Shown here: in pieces, positions 33,777 through 42,582 of the stretch
Layout: every line of letters starts with the position of its first letter
How positions within the stretch are numbered: position 1 is the stretch's first letter
Translations under genes and position numbers: made by a program
Source of the DNA: Bin76 sp963665765
Lineage (GTDB): Bacteria > Actinomycetota > Acidimicrobiia > Spongiisociales > ZC4RG35
Assembly (NCBI GenBank): GCA_963665765.1
Contig: OY762464.1
Location: 2,604,001-2,668,000 of the forward strand
Length of the DNA stretch: 64,000 bases
Reading direction: 5' to 3'
The notes under the pieces: model-generated
Told to the model about the DNA's origin: nothing
What the model saw: only the letters and a program-made list of their open reading frames with translations
The model's database searches: none

Positions 33777-35320
33777 AATGGAATGTTTCCGTGTTTTTTG
33801 CTCGGCAGGGCTTCTCGTTTGGTGCGGAGCATCTCCAAAGCGGCGATGAGTCGGGGCCGGGTTTGGCGGGGCTCGATCACCGAATCCACCAGGCCGAGTT
33901 CGGCGGCCTTGTAGGGATTGTTGAACTCGGACTCGTATTCCCCTATCAGGTCGAGTCGCCGCCGGTTCGGGTCCTCGGCGGCGGCGATTTCCCGGCGGAA
34001 GATCACGTTCACCGCTCCCGAGGCGCCCATCACCGCGATCTCCGCCGATGGCCAGGCGAAGACCACATCGGCTCGGATCCCGCGGGCGTTCATCACCAGA
34101 TAGGCCCCACCGTAGGCCTTGCGGGTGATCACCGAAACTCGGGGAACCGTGGCTTCGCAGTAGGCGTAGAGCAACTTGGCGCCGTGACGGATGATTCCCT
34201 GGTGCTCCTGATCGACTCCGGGCAACACCCCGGGGACATCCACGAAAGTCACCAGCGGGATGTTGAAGGCGTCACAGAACCTAACGAACCGCGCCCCCTT
34301 CTGGGCGGCGTCGATGTCCAGAGTTCCGGCCAGAACCGCCGGCTGGTTGGCTACCACTCCCACCGTGTGGCCGTCCAGACGTCCCAATCCCACCAGCAGG
34401 TTGCGCGCCCAGTACTGATGCACCTGGAAGAATTCGCCGTCATCGAGGACCGTTTCGATCAGGGTGGTCATGTCGTAGGGTTGGTTCGATGAGTCGGGAA
34501 TGATCTGGTCCAACAGGTCGTCGGTGCGGGTGGGAGAGTCGACGGGAGTGAAGTAGGCAGGCAGTTCGAGGTTGTTCTGGGGGAGAAAAGAGAGGAGATA
34601 CCGGACCCCGTCGAGGGCGAGCGCATCTTCGCTGAAGACGAAATGCACCACCCCCGAGGTGGAAGCGTGCACCATCGCCCCTCCCAACTCCTCGAAGGTG
34701 ACCTCCTCGCCGGTCACCGCTCTGATCACGTCGGGGCCGGTGATGAAGAGGTGGCTGGTCTCGCTCACCTGGATCACGAAGTCGGTGAGAGCCGGAGAGT
34801 AGACCGCGCCGCCGGCGCAGGGTCCCATGATCACCGAGATCTGCGGTATGACCCCCGAGGCGCGGACGTTCCGCTCGAAAATCCTTCCGTAACCGTCGAG
34901 CGACGCCACCCCTTCCTGGATGCGGGCGCCGCCCGAGTCCTTGAGCCCGATCAGGGGAGCGCCGGACTGCATCGCCATATCGGTTATCTTGCAGATCTTG
35001 TCGGCCACCGCCACGCCCAGGCTGCCCCCGAAGGTGGTGAAGTCTTCGGCGAACACGAACACGGTCCGCCCATCAATCTTTCCCCATCCGGTCACCACCG
35101 CGTCCCCCAGCGGCCTTCGGTTCTCCACCCCGAACCCGCGCCCGGAATGACGGACGAAGGCGTCGACCTCACAGAAGGTGTCCTGATCCAGCAGGTGGGC
35201 GATCCGCTCGCGAGCGGTCAGCTTGCCCCGTTCATGCTGGCGGTCGATAGAGCGGCGGTCGACGGTCACCGCCTGGTGCCGCATCCGGCGCAGTTTTTCT
35301 ATTCGTTGTTCAGTGCCCAA
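33773..35320 (-). CDS. Acyl-CoA carboxylase beta chain (carboxyltransferase)
   Basis: A 515-residue carboxyltransferase subunit of the propionyl/acetyl-CoA type. Conserved parts include TARERIAHLLD, the oxyanion-hole segments GGARIQEGV and MGPCAGGAVYSPALTDF, FVDVPGVLPGVDQEH, and GGAYLVMNARGI; the C-terminal YESEFNNPYKAAELGLVDSVI is typical. Residues that set acetyl- versus propionyl-CoA preference cannot be judged safely, so pccB or accD is left open. First gene of a two-gene operon, divergent from birA 30 bases away. Confidence 0.93.
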   Translation of the reverse strand: MGTEQRIEKLRRMRHQAVTVDRRSIDRQHERGKLTARERIAHLLDQDTFCEVDAFVRHSGRGFGVENRRPLGDAVVTGWGKIDGRTVFVFAEDFTTFGGSLGVAVADKICKITDMAMQSGAPLIGLKDSGGARIQEGVASLDGYGRIFERNVRASGVIPQISVIMGPCAGGAVYSPALTDFVIQVSETSHLFITGPDVIRAVTGEEVTFEELGGAMVHASTSGVVHFVFSEDALALDGVRYLLSFLPQNNLELPAYFTPVDSPTRTDDLLDQIIPDSSNQPYDMTTLIETVLDDGEFFQVHQYWARNLLVGLGRLDGHTVGVVANQPAVLAGTLDIDAAQKGARFVRFCDAFNIPLVTFVDVPGVLPGVDQEHQGIIRHGAKLLYAYCEATVPRVSVITRKAYGGAYLVMNARGIRADVVFAWPSAEIAVMGASGAVNVIFRREIAAAEDPNRRRLDLIGEYESEFNNPYKAAELGLVDSVIEPRQTRPRLIAALEMLRTKREALPSKKHGNIPL

Positions 35321-35350
35321 CCGTTACCTCTCGGATAAGCTTTCTGGTAC

Positions 35351-36061
35351 TTGGACTTGAGGTTTACCTCTTTGGCTACACCGTATTGGGTCATCCGGCT
35401 GTCCGCGACAGCTTCCACGCAGGACGACGCCCGCCGAGCATACCGGGGAAGGCCGGTGGTGGTGGTCGCCGACCGTCAGGAGCAGGGTAGAGGAAGACGG
35501 GGAAGGAAGTGGATCAGCGCTCCCGGGGCGGTGGCGGTTTCGGTGGCATGCGAACCCCGGTGGCCCAAGGATCGGTGGGGCCTGCTCCCGTTGATGGCGG
35601 GCTGGTATGCGGCGGTGGCGCTGGGCGGACAGGTGGCACTGAAATGGCCCAATGATCTGCTGGTGGGAGAGGACAAGGTGGGGGGAATTCTGGTGGAGGG
35701 GCGAGGGTCGGTGGTGGTGGCGGGATGCGGGTTGAACCTGTGGTGGCCGGATCCCCCTCCGGGAATGGCCGGTTTGGATGGCGTTGCGCCGGGATCCGCC
35801 CGGCGAGAGGAGATCGCCCATGCTTGGGCCGGGGGTTTTCTGGAGTCCGCATTGGATCCGGCCGGCGGCGGTTTTTCGCTCGACGACTACCGACGCCGCT
35901 GTGTGACGGTCGGCCATAGGGTGGGTTGGGGCGAGGGCCGGGTCGGACGGGCAGTGGATATCGACCCTCAGGGAGCTTTGGTGGTGGAGGATGCCCGGGG
36001 ACGCAGCCGGCTGCGCTCCGAAGAGGTGTTTCACGTCCCAAGATCCGATCGGGAGAACTAA
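35351..36061 (+). CDS. birA: Biotin-[acetyl-CoA carboxylase] ligase
   Basis: A 236-residue class I biotin ligase without the N-terminal DNA-binding domain. Motifs include ASTQDDARR, the biotinyl-AMP loop GRGRRGRKWIS, LKWPNDLLV and GGILVEG, with a short C-terminal SH3-like domain. It activates biotin with ATP and attaches it to the Lys of the carboxylase alpha chain, whose gene lies 30 bases away in the other direction. The TTG 35351 start is not strongly supported. Its 3' end meets the next gene tail to tail. Confidence 0.9.
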   Translation: MDLRFTSLATPYWVIRLSATASTQDDARRAYRGRPVVVVADRQEQGRGRRGRKWISAPGAVAVSVACEPRWPKDRWGLLPLMAGWYAAVALGGQVALKWPNDLLVGEDKVGGILVEGRGSVVVAGCGLNLWWPDPPPGMAGLDGVAPGSARREEIAHAWAGGFLESALDPAGGGFSLDDYRRRCVTVGHRVGWGEGRVGRAVDIDPQGALVVEDARGRSRLRSEEVFHVPRSDREN

Positions 36062-36828
36062 CCGGTTTCCACGATCCGGGGGGTGGGGAGGGCGGCGGCG
36101 AAAAACTCCGCCAGCCGGACGAGGGCGTCGTGGGCGGCCCGCTCGTCGTAGTTGGCATGGTTTTCGTCTACGAATCCGTGGCCGACTCCCTGGTAGAGCA
36201 GCCACTGCCCGCTCGGGTTGCGATCCTGCGCGGAGTCCACCGAAGCGGGGGGAATGAGGTCGTCATCGGCGGCGTAGATGCCCAACACCGGTCCGCTCAG
36301 GCGCTTCAGTTGTCCGAGGGCCGGATACCGCCGGTGTTCATCGCCTTCGAGCGGACCGTACAACACGGCCGCCGGTCCCACCCATCTCCGCAGGGAGGCG
36401 GCCAACCAGGCCAGCCGGCCACCCGATCCGACTCCCAGTACGCCCATCGGTTCGGCCAGCACCCAATCGAGGTCTTCGTCGGAAAGGAAGCGATGGGTGT
36501 CGTCCAATTGCGCCAGGACGTCGGTGTCGGTATCGGTGGGTCCTGTTCCCTTTTCGAAACGACCCGGGCGGCGGGGCGCCAGATTCAGCGCCAGAGCCAC
36601 CATTCCTCGTCGGGCCAAAAAGCGGCACACACCCTTGAGGTGGGAGGAGGTCGGACCTTCATCCGTGAGGATCAGCACCACCGGGAAACAACCCACCGCG
36701 TCGGGTCGCGCCAGGTAGTCGGACCGGTAGGAACTCCCGGCCGGGGTGGAGTATGTACCGTACATGACGGGGTAAGTACCCTCGTGGGGCAGGACCGCCA
36801 AAGCTTGCTCTCCTGGGGTCGATGGCAA
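36058..36828 (-). CDS. Dienelactone hydrolase-like alpha/beta protein, atypical nucleophile
   Basis: A 256-residue alpha/beta-hydrolase of the dienelactone hydrolase group. The usual pieces are seen: VVLILTDEGP, FLARRGMVALALNL, the nucleophile elbow GVGSGGRLAW, AADDDLIPP with the acid, and GVGHGFVDE with the His. At the elbow the expected Cys (or Ser) position holds Gly, with Ser one position later. It may be catalytically altered or a non-enzymatic binding protein. Tail-to-tail overlap of 4 bases with birA. Substrate unknown. Confidence 0.72.
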   Translation of the reverse strand: MPSTPGEQALAVLPHEGTYPVMYGTYSTPAGSSYRSDYLARPDAVGCFPVVLILTDEGPTSSHLKGVCRFLARRGMVALALNLAPRRPGRFEKGTGPTDTDTDVLAQLDDTHRFLSDEDLDWVLAEPMGVLGVGSGGRLAWLAASLRRWVGPAAVLYGPLEGDEHRRYPALGQLKRLSGPVLGIYAADDDLIPPASVDSAQDRNPSGQWLLYQGVGHGFVDENHANYDERAAHDALVRLAEFFAAALPTPRIVETG

Positions 36829-36925
36829 TTGGCAAGGCTAGCACTCCCACGTTCGGCTATTTTCACAACATGGCGATGGAGTCACCTATCTGTTTTTTGA
36901 CAAGGAAAAGTCCCGGGGAACTGCC

Positions 36926-37831
36926 ATGATTCGCCGGGCGGTGGTCACGGGCGGGGCGGGGTTTGTGGGAACGCATCTGTGCGAGGCCCTGGCCGGAAGA
37001 GGTTGGGAAGTGGTGGCGCTCGACGACTTCTCCGCCGGGGGACGGTCGAGGACGGAGCGAGGCCGCCCCGGGGGGATCGAGACGGTGGAGGTGGACATCA
37101 CCGATCCGGGCCTTGGCGCGGTGATGATGGGGGTCGGGCCGCAGGTGGTGTTCCATCTGGCGGCGGTGTCTTCGGTGCCCCTTTGCCAAATGGATCCCCG
37201 AAGATGCGTGGAAGTGAACGTGGAGGGAACCGCTCGGGTAGTGGATGCCGCCCGTCGTAGCGGGGCCGGCCGGCTGGTGAATGTCTCCTCTCTGGCCGCC
37301 CATGGGATTCCATCCCACGGGGCCCGCCCTTCCTATGGGATGAGCAAGCGGGCTGCTGAGGACTTGGTGAGCCGGAGGGCGTCGGCGGCGGGAATCCGAT
37401 GGGTGACTCTTCGGCCCGCCAACATCTATGGACCGCACCAATACGCGGACGGGGAGTCGGCGGTGGTGGCCACTTGGTTGAGGGCCATGGCGAGCGGCGA
37501 ACCTCTGTTTTTGGATGGCGACGGTCGGCAGACGCGGGATTTTGTCTACGTCACGGACGCGGTGGAAGCCATGATCCTGGCTTCCGACCGGGCGGACGGC
37601 TTGACGCTCGACCTGGGCGGAGGAGTCGAGACGTCTCTTCTGGCCCTGCTGGAAACGATGCGGGAGGTCACCGGTTGGGAGGGTGCCGTCCGACCACGGT
37701 CGGCCAGGGCGGGAGACATCCGCCGCTCGGTGACCGATCCCCGACCCGCCCGCGCGGCGCTCGGTTGGAAAGCCCACACCGACCTGGTAACCGGACTCGA
37801 AAAGACCTGGGAGTGGATCAATACCCGCTAA
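36926..37831 (+). CDS. NAD-dependent sugar-nucleotide epimerase/dehydratase
   Basis: A 301-residue extended short-chain dehydrogenase. The NAD-binding GGAGFVG is at residues 9-15, VFHLAAVSSVP follows, and the catalytic pair is in SYGMSK (Tyr137, Lys141), with VSSLAA before. NIYGPHQ and RDFVYVTDAVEA near the end are typical of UDP-glucose/galactose or dTDP-sugar epimerases. The exact sugar cannot be told. It acts in the cytoplasm on sugar nucleotides for surface glycans. It stands alone between the hydrolase and an IS remnant. Confidence 0.88.
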   Translation: MIRRAVVTGGAGFVGTHLCEALAGRGWEVVALDDFSAGGRSRTERGRPGGIETVEVDITDPGLGAVMMGVGPQVVFHLAAVSSVPLCQMDPRRCVEVNVEGTARVVDAARRSGAGRLVNVSSLAAHGIPSHGARPSYGMSKRAAEDLVSRRASAAGIRWVTLRPANIYGPHQYADGESAVVATWLRAMASGEPLFLDGDGRQTRDFVYVTDAVEAMILASDRADGLTLDLGGGVETSLLALLETMREVTGWEGAVRPRSARAGDIRRSVTDPRPARAALGWKAHTDLVTGLEKTWEWINTR

Positions 37832-37873
37832 CCAACCCGGGAAGGCGCCCGACTGCTGTTGGGGCTTGAGCTA

Positions 37874-38430
37874 GGGCCTGTTCACGCTTCGTGGGGTGTC
37901 GTGGATGAGGGCGAAGGTGATGAATGCGAGGAACATGATGTCGAGTTTGTCAAAAGCGGGAGAAGATCCTTCGGTAGCCTTTCAGCCGTCGGAACAGCCG
38001 CTTGATCCGGTTGCGGGTCTGTACACTTCCTGGTCGTATTCCCAAGGGTCGAGACGAGTGATTTTGGGAGGAACCACCGGGATGTAGCCCAGGTCCAGGG
38101 CCAACTGGCGGGTTTCGTCGCCTTCGTAGGCGCGGTCCATCACCAAATCGCGTTTTTTGTGACTGTGCTCCCAGGCTTTGGAGCAGTCGGCGTCCCTGTG
38201 GGGCGTCGTGGGCTTGGCCGGGCGAAAGACGAAACGCTACTGCGGTGCGATCATCCGCGGCAACCATATGAATCTTGGTGGTCCACCCACCCCGCGACTT
38301 CCCGATCGATTGGGATCCCCCTTTTTCAGGGCTCCGGTACCGTCGGGATGCACCTTCACAACAGTGCTGTCCACCGACACCGTTTAGTGTGCCGGTCCGG
38401 GTCGTGAACATGGCCCGGGTCCCTCCCCAC
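37874..38430 (-). pseudogene. IS5-family transposase remnant
   Basis: Read on the minus strand, successive frames give DSTVVKVHPDGTGALKK, SIGKSRGGWTTKIHMVAADD, SPGQAHDAP, TRNRIKRLFRRLKGYRRIFSRF and then LDIMFLAFITFALIHDTP, which together match the orfB part of IS5-type transposases. At least three frameshifts are needed, and the 5' part is missing. The element end GGGCCTGTTCACGCT lies right at its 3' border. Confidence 0.8.
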
Positions 38431-38496
38431 AGTTGGCGCCTTTACGCATTTTGCGAAAGACAGCGGAAAATACGCAATTAGCCGGATTTTTGTTCG

Positions 38497-38502
38497 TATA
38501 AT
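38497..38502 (+). promoter_or_regulatory. -10 box TATAAT of the DUF4143-type ATPase gene
   Basis: A perfect TATAAT lies 8 bases before the ATG at 38511, so transcription would start at or within a few bases of the start codon, giving a leaderless mRNA. The -35 region is poor (around GCAATT). Confidence 0.5.
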
Positions 38503-38510
38503 GCACGAGA

Positions 38511-40523
38511 ATGCTACCGATGAGATCCCGGCACTATGACCGTCGATTATTGGAGGTCGGTCTCCGTCGGTTTCGCAGCTTTCCGGTGGTGGTGCTGGAG
38601 GGTCCCCGTACTGTGGGCAAGTCCACGCTGCTACGTGAGATTGCCCAACGCTTGTCTGCTGACATAGTTGACCTTGACGATCCTACTGTCAGGGACCAAG
38701 TCAAGGCGGATCCAAACCAGTACCTGGCTGGGCAGCGTCCGGTTCTTATAGACGAATACCTTCGCCTCCAACTCCTTGATCACATCAAGGCCCAACTGAA
38801 CAGGGAGGGTTCTCCCGGTCAGTTCATACTGACCGGATCAGCCGGCCGCCAGGCAAACCGGAAAGAGCTGAAGGCACTGGTTGGTCGGTTGTCCGAAATA
38901 GAAGTCCTCCCACTTTCCCAGATGGAGATAGAAGGTTTGGGGGAGAACTTTGTCGTGTCGGTATTCGGGGGCATGGAGGGTGTGATGTCCTGGGGTCGTT
39001 CCCGAACGACCCGCGAAGATTACGTCGAAAGAGTGTTGGCCGGTGGGTTTCCCCGTGTTCTGTTGAACGAGGACACTGCCGACCGTTTCCGGATCTTCAA
39101 CAACTACATCGAACAGTCCCTTAGTTACGGGCTCGCCGCTGTCCGGAACGTACGTCAGCCCGAGGATGTGCAGAGGCTGTTGTTCCGGTTAGGGGCGCAG
39201 ACAGGGCAGCTTCTCAACATTGCCAAGGCTGCTCGGGACATCGGGATTGCCGAGCGAACCGCTGAGAACCACACCCGCCTGCTGGAGTGGCTCTTTTTCA
39301 TCTTTCGTCTACCTGCCTGGAAGAAGACGGACAGAGGTCCTGTGGCACGACCAAAGTTGCATCTGGTCGATTCGGGTGTGGGCGGGCGCCTCCTTCGACT
39401 TACATCCGAGAGGGTTATGAGCCCTGATCCCTTGTTCCAATCCTTATTCGGAAACCTGGTCGAAACGTTCGTGGTGGGCGAGATTCGCAAGGCAATCGGA
39501 TGGCTGAACGAACCATATCAGTTGGGGTACTGGCGGACGCGTCAGGGTATTGAGGTAGACCTCGTGGTGGAACGCCTTGACGATCAGGCAGTGGTCGGCA
39601 TGGAGGTCAAATCGGCCTCTGGATTGTCAAGGGACGATTGGAAAGGTCTTGTCCGTCTGCGCACGGAGCTAGGGAGTCGCTTCCATGCCGGGATCGTGTT
39701 CTACACCGGAGACATGCCTTATGAAATAGATGAACGAATCTACGCTGTGCCGATCGATAAGCTGTGGCGCGGTGAGCCCGAGACCCCCGATCGACCGCAG
39801 GCTATGGCCCCGAGCATATTGACTGCCGACGGTGACCCCCTCTCTCCGACAGTGCGGGCGGCAGCCGATGAGATGCTGGAGAGGCTGGCATTCGGTGGGG
39901 CTGCATGGTGGGAGCTGGCGATCGTCCCCTCGTCGAATGTGTCCTTCAGTGACTTCTATTCGTCAGAAGGGGTAATGGGCGAGCTGGCCAAGGTGGTAGA
40001 GAACTCCCTTCGACTCGATCGTGGATACGGGCTGGGTAATGGCATTGACTTTCAACCAGTGGGACAATGTGTTTCTCTGATCGAAGAAGGCACTCGCGGC
40101 GTCCTCATTGACCCTCTCGGAACGATGGTGGCCATAGCAGGAAGCACCTTCTTTCGGGATCCCCGCTACCAACACAGCAGTTCGGTGACGTTTGTCGATC
40201 ACTTGGCGTTGGGGGAGTGGGCGCTGGAGTTTGCTCGATTCTCCTATCGCGTCTTGTTACCCCAAGGGCAGGGATTGTCTTGGACCTTTTGGTCACGGGG
40301 CCGGTCTCTAAGGGAGGGACAACCACCACTGCAAATCCGGCCCCTCAATAGACAGGCGGTGGTGGATAACCCTCCCCATCGCGGGATCCCTCTGACGGGC
40401 GATCCGGAGGTCGATGCTTTCTATTTGATTTCCTCCTTTTATGAATGGTTCGGGATCCCGGCTGCAACCCTTGCCGAAGCGAAAGAAAACCGTGTCTCGG
40501 CCGAGGAAATCCTAAGGGCATGA
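38511..40523 (+). CDS. AAA ATPase with DUF4143 domain and long C-terminal extension
   Basis: A 670-residue protein. Residues ~25-150 are an AAA_14 ATPase: Walker A GPRTVGKST at 31-39, Walker B PVLIDEY, and FILTGSAGR. Residues ~200-430 form the DUF4143 part with a nuclease-like strand pair (GIEVDLVVE then VGMEVKSA), as common in this family. The last ~240 residues are an extra domain without recognised motifs. Many DUF4143 ATPases are 380-450 residues, so this extension is unusual. It lies between IS5-like inverted repeats and has GC content lower than the core genes. ATG 38520 is another possible start. Confidence 0.85.
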   Translation: MLPMRSRHYDRRLLEVGLRRFRSFPVVVLEGPRTVGKSTLLREIAQRLSADIVDLDDPTVRDQVKADPNQYLAGQRPVLIDEYLRLQLLDHIKAQLNREGSPGQFILTGSAGRQANRKELKALVGRLSEIEVLPLSQMEIEGLGENFVVSVFGGMEGVMSWGRSRTTREDYVERVLAGGFPRVLLNEDTADRFRIFNNYIEQSLSYGLAAVRNVRQPEDVQRLLFRLGAQTGQLLNIAKAARDIGIAERTAENHTRLLEWLFFIFRLPAWKKTDRGPVARPKLHLVDSGVGGRLLRLTSERVMSPDPLFQSLFGNLVETFVVGEIRKAIGWLNEPYQLGYWRTRQGIEVDLVVERLDDQAVVGMEVKSASGLSRDDWKGLVRLRTELGSRFHAGIVFYTGDMPYEIDERIYAVPIDKLWRGEPETPDRPQAMAPSILTADGDPLSPTVRAAADEMLERLAFGGAAWWELAIVPSSNVSFSDFYSSEGVMGELAKVVENSLRLDRGYGLGNGIDFQPVGQCVSLIEEGTRGVLIDPLGTMVAIAGSTFFRDPRYQHSSSVTFVDHLALGEWALEFARFSYRVLLPQGQGLSWTFWSRGRSLREGQPPLQIRPLNRQAVVDNPPHRGIPLTGDPEVDAFYLISSFYEWFGIPAATLAEAKENRVSAEEILRA

Positions 40524-40986
40524 GAACACCCAATCTCCACGACGAAACCGCTCGGCGGTTTGGGCGAAAGGCCTCCCCAAGGCGAGCCCCCGCCACCATT
40601 GACATCAGGGAGTCAGGAGTCACTGGACCGGGGGTACCCCCCACAGCGTGAACAGGCCCCAGTAGGCAATAGGGTTCGTGAAAAATAGAGTGGTCGCCCG
40701 GTTGACTTTGTCACAGCGAAGATACATATTGATGGAGTCGAACACCTCTCCCGGCCCGATCCGACGTCGTTGGGGCCGGCCCAGAGGTCACAATTCTTGG
40801 GATCGCGAAATCCCGCTTGGTAGCGCGGATCCGCGTCTCACACCCCGCCGACCACGAAAACCGCTACCGTCAACCACCCGAACAAACAACCGATTACTCA
40901 AACTTATCGGCACACCCCTCGTCGAGTAGGATGTCCGCAAAAATGGTACTGGTTTAGGTTGACCTAAACCAGATCACCAGTCTGAC

Positions 40987-41943
40987 TTAGTTCGTTGGTG
41001 GCGGATTGGGGGAGTCAGCGATCGGCGGCATCACTGGTGTCTGGTGAAGGATAAAAGCCTTACCTTCGTGATTCTCGATGATCTTTATCGCGTTTGTGCC
41101 ACTGAGGGTGTGCATAGTCGTGTGGTGAATGCTTAGAACGACATCTTGGAGTTCGTTGTCGTCTTCAAGACGTTCGACAACGATGCCCTTGTTTCCTGCC
41201 TGCTCTCGGTTGATTCCTTGCGAATGGGAGAGGTGAGTATTGAAATCGTTGAACCACTCAGCGGCTTTCTTCGCCTTTTCCTGGTCGTCTTTGAGCATCC
41301 ACGTTGATAACCATCGTTCCACAAGAGACTCGGCCAATTGTTGGTGAGCCTCACATTCAGCAAGGAGAGAAGTTCCGTATTGTCCCAGAATGGGAGTCCA
41401 CACGGCGAGGGCTGAAATGTCCTTTTTGATTTCTTCCTGTGCCCTCGCGAATTGTTGAAAAATGGCTTGGGTTGGTACGTAACGTATTATGCCGCCGGAT
41501 TGTTGAGGGATCTGCGGATCAGTTGGCCCCAGTTGGGAGTGCTCTCCCATAACGATCTTGTCGCACCCCAATGCCAACATGGTGCCAGCCGACATGGAAG
41601 CAATCGGCACAAATGCCCGGATCTCTCCAGTGAATTTGGCTCTCAGGTACTCGACGATCCGGCAGGCTGTCTCTGCTTCGCCTCCTGGCAAGTGCAATAT
41701 CAGATCAATACCCCTATCGTACTCCAATCCCCTGACGGTCTCCATGAATCCTTGGATGTCTGCAAGTGTGATCGCAGTTTGGGGGTCGGGGTTTTGTAAC
41801 CACGCGCTGTAATAGATAATGACAGGTCGTTTAGTAAGGCGATACAAATTGCTGAGGTATTTACGACGCACGCCGTCAAAATCTGGGCTTTGTCCTGGAT
41901 CCGATTCGTTGAGTTCGTTAAGAATCTCACCCCAAGAAGGCAT
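40987..41943 (-). CDS. SDH-family serine proteinase (ClpP/SppA-like)
   Basis: A 318-residue protein of the serine dehydrogenase proteinase family, with a ClpP/crotonase-like fold. LILHLPGGEAETACRIVEYLR forms the oxyanion region, the nucleophile Ser118 is in FVPIASMSAGTMLALGCD, and SQLGPTDPQI follows. N-terminal segments RPVIIYYSAWLQ are also typical. Such proteins are predicted membrane-linked or cytosolic peptidases of unclear role. It starts 3 bases after a small conserved-looking gene, and the pair forms an operon. Confidence 0.85.
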   Translation of the reverse strand: MPSWGEILNELNESDPGQSPDFDGVRRKYLSNLYRLTKRPVIIYYSAWLQNPDPQTAITLADIQGFMETVRGLEYDRGIDLILHLPGGEAETACRIVEYLRAKFTGEIRAFVPIASMSAGTMLALGCDKIVMGEHSQLGPTDPQIPQQSGGIIRYVPTQAIFQQFARAQEEIKKDISALAVWTPILGQYGTSLLAECEAHQQLAESLVERWLSTWMLKDDQEKAKKAAEWFNDFNTHLSHSQGINREQAGNKGIVVERLEDDNELQDVVLSIHHTTMHTLSGTNAIKIIENHEGKAFILHQTPVMPPIADSPNPPPTN

Positions 41944-41946
41944 GCT

Positions 41947-42192
41947 TCAGCGGACGGGGTTGGCGTCGGTGGCGTAGCTGGTCACCATTATGGCGGGAGC
42001 AGGAAGTCTTTCAGGCACGGTTTTCCTAATACGCTTCCAGAAAGTCATAACCTCAGCCACTCCTGGTTCCTTTAGAGCCCTTTCAAGCAAATGCTCATGC
42101 TCTCTCTGCGTCTCATTCAGATTCGGGACAGTTTCTCTTCCTGAGCTCTCCTCTCCGTGTTGTTGCGCACGCGAGACGGTTGTCGGTGCCAT
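41947..42192 (-). CDS. Small partner of the SDH-type proteinase, unknown
   Basis: An 81-residue protein with a charged helix (ETQREHEHLLERALKEPGVAEVMTFWKRIRK). ATG 42192 has AAAGGA 7 bases upstream and begins the likely real protein, while the longer frame above it looks non-coding. The 3-base gap to the proteinase gene indicates coupling; it could be a regulator, substrate or adaptor. No family recognised. Confidence 0.6.
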   Translation of the reverse strand: MAPTTVSRAQQHGEESSGRETVPNLNETQREHEHLLERALKEPGVAEVMTFWKRIRKTVPERLPAPAIMVTSYATDANPVR

Positions 42193-42582
42193 GGATCGTC
42201 CTTTCGAAGTGTTACATCCTACACCAGAGTATATGTACGGGGCTGGGACGTTCGCGGTGAGGCAGGGGTCATTGTTCGTATTGCCAACTGTGCTCGGGAC
42301 AAACTGAACCGCTACTCGAAGAATGGGGTCGGCTTCCTCTAAGCGGGGTTCGACCATGAGACACCTCTCTGGTTGGGGGAGTTCGGGGCTAAGCCCCTAG
42401 GTGGCTGCTGATCTATGTGGAATTCCACGTCGAAATAGCGTCTTTTTTCACAATCCGCTACTACCAAATGCCTGCCAGTGCGCTCTCTTGGCACAATCAA
42501 CCCGTATCGTCTGCCAGGGTGTGTGGCGGGCCGGGTGAGATCGAGACCCCCCAACCTGCCGGAGGGGCGGATCGGCGGACGG
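42193..42582. other. Intergenic region, no gene seen
   Basis: 390 bases between the small minus-strand gene and cofE. It contains a short GGGGC-TAA-GCCCC hairpin at 42387-42399, possibly ending the cofE transcript. No open frame with conserved features was found. Confidence 0.5.

Larger units (their letters stand above)
37874..40659. mobile_element. IS5-like ends enclosing an ATPase gene
   Basis: The 15-base GGGCCTGTTCACGCT at 37874-37888 recurs perfectly inverted at 40645-40659, with further similarity on the inner side (GTGGGG near both). Between them lie the broken transposase and an intact 670-residue ATPase gene, 2.8 kb in all. Either an ATPase was carried as passenger, or it inserted into the element and displaced its 5' part. 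No target duplication was recognised. Confidence 0.5.

Noticed and set aside
40678..40929. 83-codon Arg/Pro-rich plus-strand frame
   Set aside because: No ribosome site, no motif, and composition typical of non-coding GC-rich sequence after an IS end.
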